A DNA stretch of 64,000 nucleotides from Rhizopus arrhizus (lineage: Eukaryota > Mucoromycota > Mucoromycetes > Mucorales > Rhizopodaceae), in assembly GCA_024220505.1 (NCBI GenBank), contig JAKZZE010000008.1:1054001-1118000 (forward strand), written 5' to 3'. The position numbers and the translations under genes are program-made. Below the pieces are notes generated by a model. That model was not told where the DNA came from and did no database searches. It was given only the letters and a program-made list of their open reading frames with translations. This document shows, piece after piece, positions 60,670 to 64,000 of this stretch; positions within the stretch are counted from its first letter, which is position 1; the number at the start of each line of letters is the position of its first letter.

Positions 60670-61076
60670 AAACCTTTAATTAAGGAAAGAAATAGAAAGA
60701 GGAGGCTCCCATGGGCTCGTCAGCACATTGACTGGACAGTAAACGATTGGATGAACGTCATATGGTCTGACGAAATCAAATTCAACCGTTTTGGATCCGA
60801 CGGAAAGTCTTATGCATGGAAAGTGCCAGGCAAACCGTTAAAAAAGCATCAGGTTCGTGAGACAGTGAAGCATGGAGGAGGTTCTACAATGGTATGGAGC
60901 TGTATTAGCTGGTATGGAGCTGTATTAGCTGGTATGGCCCAGGCTATATTGTGGATGTGGGCAAGTGCATGATAAAGGATGTCTATTTGGAAGTTTTACA
61001 AGATGATTTGATAAAGTCTTTGGCTTGGTATATGGAAGAAAGTGGAAAATCTACAGCTGAATTCATCTTTATGCAG
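60670..61076 (+). pseudogene. A transposase, segment 2
   Basis: Catalytic part 1: NVIWSDEIKFNRFGSDG and KHGGGSTMVWSCISWYG. A 20-bp tandem duplication at 60891-60930 then shifts the frame. Downstream codons resume in another frame (PGYIVDVGK type) up to L3. Confidence 0.88.
60891..60930 (+). repeat. 20-bp tandem duplication in A transposase
   Basis: Two direct copies of GGTATGGAGCTGTATTAGCT. 20 bp is not a multiple of three, so this is a frameshift by slippage. Confidence 0.9.
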
Positions 61077-61473
61077 TGTGGTATTTACACATGTAATAAA
61101 GTAATAATGTGAATTACTACGAACAATGATCATCCAAATTAGGAATATCGGACATTGTATTATGCCACGTCAAATAAAATTATATCCCGATCCACTCCAG
61201 AATATTCTAACAAGTTCCTGGATCAGGATTAATAATTACTTCTTGATAAAACGATGTTAAACAATACCAATCATATAATTAACGCATCGTCTAATATCGA
61301 TTAATAATCAATAATCATATACTGTGAATACTATTATTTAGCCGTGGATAGAAAAGTATAAATACCCTCATATTTTTAACTTGAATAAAGGACAATCTAC
61401 TTTGAGTCTCACTTATTTTTATATTTGTTGATTGACTTAGTACTTTTTTATATTATAAACCCTAAATATCACA
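61077..61473 (+). repeat. L3: solo LTR, family L
   Basis: 397 bp with TGCAG at 61072-61076 and 61474-61478. Same orientation as L2 and only 412 bp from it. Confidence 0.93.
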
Positions 61474-61478
61474 TGCAG

Positions 61479-61781
61479 GACAACGACCCCAAGCATACAG
61501 CTAAAGTCGTATCAAAATGGCTAAACGAGCAAGAATTTCATGTAATGAAATGGCCACCGCAATCACCGGACTTAAACCCAATCGAAAACATGTGGCAATT
61601 GCTTAAAAGACGGTTGTTTAGGAACTATTACTGTCCTCCATGCGGTATATAGGAGCTATGGGACCGTATAGGACATACTTGGTACCAAGTCACAGCTGAA
61701 GAATGCCAAACGTTTATTAAACGTATGCCAGAGCGATGCCGTGCAGTTATTGAGGCTAATGGCCTTTATCTTGGATATTAA
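61479..61781 (+). pseudogene. A transposase, segment 3 (C-terminus)
   Basis: Carries the DNDPKHTAK aspartate and the [10 protein letters not shown] glutamate, with 34 residues between them as in C. One internal TAG at about 61648 follows PPCGI. Ends with TAA shortly before the right TIR. Confidence 0.88.
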
Positions 61782-61817
61782 ATAAACCTATTTTAGCACA
61801 TTTTGATTTCAAAACAT

Positions 61818-61988
61818 ATGGCCGCAAAACCGTTCGAATGTACCTTTGAGTTTTGATTGTCCGTAGTGCTGTTTAGGGTGCGCTTAGGGTGATGTATTAT
61901 ACGTCACCAAAAAGCCACGACGTTATACTTTTAGGCAATATGTATTATAGGTAGCGCTTAATAGAAGTAATATGTCGTAAAAGGCGTA
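61818..61988. repeat. A right terminal inverted repeat, truncated
   Basis: Reverse complement of 48165-48336. The outermost 44 bp, including the cleavage end, are absent, so A can no longer be excised as a unit. Confidence 0.85.
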
Positions 61989-62328
61989 TGTCATGTTTTG
62001 ACATGTCAATAAGATACAGTCTTATCATTCTGGACTAAATCTTTACAAATGAGTTTGAATAAGAATAGAACCTGATAATTATCACTGCCCTAAACAGCCA
62101 AGTTTCACTTTCATCTCAACAGTTGATTATTAACATCAGTTTATAAAATTTTTCTTATACATGTCAAATCATATCGGTCGTAACTATTTTTGTCATCTAA
62201 TCTCAGGTCTTGCTTAACTAATATAAATAGCCTTGAAATCTTTCTTTAATAAAAGTATTCGACTTTAGAATTATTGTCCGGTCTCGTTAATTCTTCTTTG
62301 TCCTATTTTAAATACTTAAAGCACATCA
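61989..62328 (+). repeat. LTR-like fragment N
   Basis: 340 bp from TGTCATGTTTTGACATG to CACATCA, with a TATA-like AATATAAATAGCC at about 62220 and AATAAAAG near 62250. The next bases are TGGATACTCG, which could be a primer binding site. No partner LTR or target duplication in the window. Confidence 0.45.
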
Positions 62329-62334
62329 TGGATA

Positions 62335-62608
62335 CTCGTTACCTCGCTCCTCAATATCTCATCCGGAGGATTCGAATCTACAGAATGTAAAACTTATGGC
62401 ATATGCTGATGATGTTGTTTGTATCCTTCGTGATCCCTCTGATCTTGCTGTGCTATAGGCTCATCTTACAACTTACTCTCATGCATCTAATGCCAAGGTA
62501 AACGACCACAAAACTCAAGCAATGTCTTTGTCGGGTTCTTCTACCTTCTATCTCAACACCTGGCGAGCCCTGCTATTGTCTCATGGAATATCTCATTGGC
62601 AGGACAAT
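62335..62608 (+). pseudogene. LINE RT fragment (palm with YADD)
   Basis: Reads NVKLMAYADDVVCILRDPSD and then KTQAMSLSGSS, the RT palm and following strand of a LINE. One TAG interrupts it. Probably the same family as the thumb fragment at 47716, which lies on the other strand. Ends at the K2 LTR. Confidence 0.75.
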
Positions 62609-62886
62609 TGAGATATTTGCAGATAAAAGTGAGAAAAAAGAAAGGAAATAGTACTTGAAAACTAGTGAATGAGTCTCTATGTAACCTCTTTATTAGATTT
62701 CAAGACGAGAGAGAGAACCCATTTAATCAAACTACGCCTTTATATAGGAAATGAAATTATTCAGGGACCGAAGTGAGTTCAAGGTCAATTTTAGTATTGA
62801 GCTTGAACAATATAAACATTGTATATGAGCTTTTAAGGAATATGTAATAAGTAATATTATGTATTCAGTACTTGTTATTTCTTATA
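62609..62886. repeat. K2: LTR-like fragment
   Basis: Starts TGAGATATTTGCAG like K1, with similarity over about 85 bp. Interrupted by T5 at TA (62885-62886), so its far end is outside the window. Confidence 0.5.
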
Positions 62887-64000
62887 CAGTAGCGGACAAA
62901 ACTGGTGCACAAAAATTAAAATCAACATTGTATCTCCGCCATATGTCTGCGACTTTTGTGGCATATACCATCTGAAAGACAGTCCAAAATATACATTATG
63001 TTATGTAAACCGGAACTGTGTCGGACATCCTTCAGGCATAAGGTCATTTTTAGTGATTTTTTGCATATTTCAATTTTCGCCAAAAATGTGGTGCTTGTCT
63101 AGCCGTCTTTCAATTTTCCCCATATCTCTCCCGTTTGCTTTCAGATTTCACAGCATATTAGTAAATTTTAGTAGCTCTTAAAAAATATATAAAACTGTAC
63201 TTATTTTGTATTTCCCATTGAGTCCCCCCTTTTGTTTTTACCCTATTCACTATAACAAAGTACTAGCCTTATATGTTTAAGAAAATAAGCAACTGTAAAA
63301 ACGAAACTCTGAGATCTCGAACACGCCTAGTTCGTACGACAGCAGATATTTCTAGAGTAACAAGGATCTCTAAATGGACAATCAACAGGAGAAAGAGGGA
63401 AGAAAGAAACTTAATGTCTTGTGATCATGAAGGTATTCCGCTATTAGCCTGAAAAGTTATTAGTTCAGTCATCAACCTAGAGCTTGGACAAGGTCCGCTA
63501 CACACAGTTCCTGATGCTCAGCACATTTTGAGGACCTTAAGATACAGTGTTAGCAGACTGTCAGTCTAAAGGCACAGTAGGAAGCTAGATTTTGAGTCCG
63601 GAAGTAAGGAATCGAAGAATTTCATCAGCTGTATAAGTCGGAAAAAGCGATGAATGTGGTATCACAACAAGCCATTGTATACTATAGAGGGCTGGAAGTC
63701 TGCTATCTTTAGCAATGAAACAAATATGAACATTATGGATGCAGACAGTATACACTAATATTGAAAGCAAGTCGAGCAACCTGAGCGATTTTTTCACGGT
63801 GATCAAACAATGAAGCATGCTGGCTGCTCTGTTATGTTTTAAGGCTGTATTAGATATTAAGGACCAGAATATGTGTGTCAGGTATACGATGGTATAATGA
63901 ACTCATAAATATACACATATATTTCGCTTACTTCATACCACAAAAGCCTAGCGTATAGTAGTCTAAAACGTCGTAATCTCTCGTTTCAGTATGACAATGA
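62887..64000 (+). mobile_element. T5: decayed Tc1-like transposon copy 5, partial
   Basis: First 1114 bp of the 1630-bp family, in the T3 orientation and of the T1/T3 sequence type. The stop after the HTH and the SNE change are present. The right end is beyond the window. Confidence 0.92.

Larger units (their letters stand above)
48121..61988 (+). mobile_element. A: Tc1-like transposon, host of a nested cluster
   Basis: The left end is CAGTGGCCAGCAAAACCG after TA (48119-48120). A long inverted repeat of about 215 bp lies at 48121-48336, with its partner at 61818-61988 missing the outermost 44 bp. Without insertions it would be about 1.69 kb. It contains B (just before its transposase ATG) and solo LTRs L2 and L3 inside the transposase. 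The right end is replaced by unrelated LTR-like sequence at 61989. Confidence 0.85.

Overview
The window is almost entirely transposable elements. The only host gene I can support is a tRNA-Gln at 20925-20996. The organism is eukaryotic and most likely a zygomycete-type (Mucoromycota) fungus. That is an inference from AT-rich sequence, Ty3/Gypsy chromoviruses beside unusual non-chromodomain Ty3/Gypsy elements, many Tc1/mariner elements with TA duplications, and a LINE with endonuclease and reverse transcriptase.

Region 1 (1-6871) is a minus-strand LINE. ORF2 is intact. ORF1 is split by T1, a 1630-bp decayed Tc1-like element. Region 2 (6872-20913) holds two Ty3/Gypsy elements in tandem on the minus strand, both inserted about 11 bp upstream of the tRNA. 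G1 looks structurally complete; G2 has an internal deletion and an integrase frameshift.

Region 3 (21104-44981) is a nest. H3, a solo LTR, contains the Gypsy element H2. H2 contains a related element H1 and a Tc1-like copy T2 in its 5' LTR, and a chromovirus I in its pol gene. Target-site duplications close at every level I checked. H1 and H2 share an unusual plan: a gag without zinc knuckle, a -1 frameshift heptamer, integrase as a separate ORF after a spacer of about 315 bp, and an extra 3' ORF that runs into the 3' LTR.

Region 4 (44982-48120) has unassigned AT-rich flank, an LTR-like fragment K1, a small inverted-repeat element, T3, and a LINE fragment carrying a solo LTR. Region 5 (48121-61988) is a second nest. 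Tc1 element A contains Tc1 element B and two solo LTRs of family L. B contains an apparently intact Tc1 element (C), a chromovirus (J, itself hit by T4) and a third L solo LTR. Region 6 (61989-64000) has an LTR-like fragment, a LINE RT fragment, an LTR-like fragment K2 and T5, which runs off the window.

Candidate new biology: the conserved 3' ORF and genome plan of the H elements, the repeated tRNA-adjacent insertion of the G elements, the split between 4-bp duplications (G, H) and 5-bp duplications (I, J, L), and Tc1 inverted repeats that carry a second, oppositely oriented copy of the terminal site.
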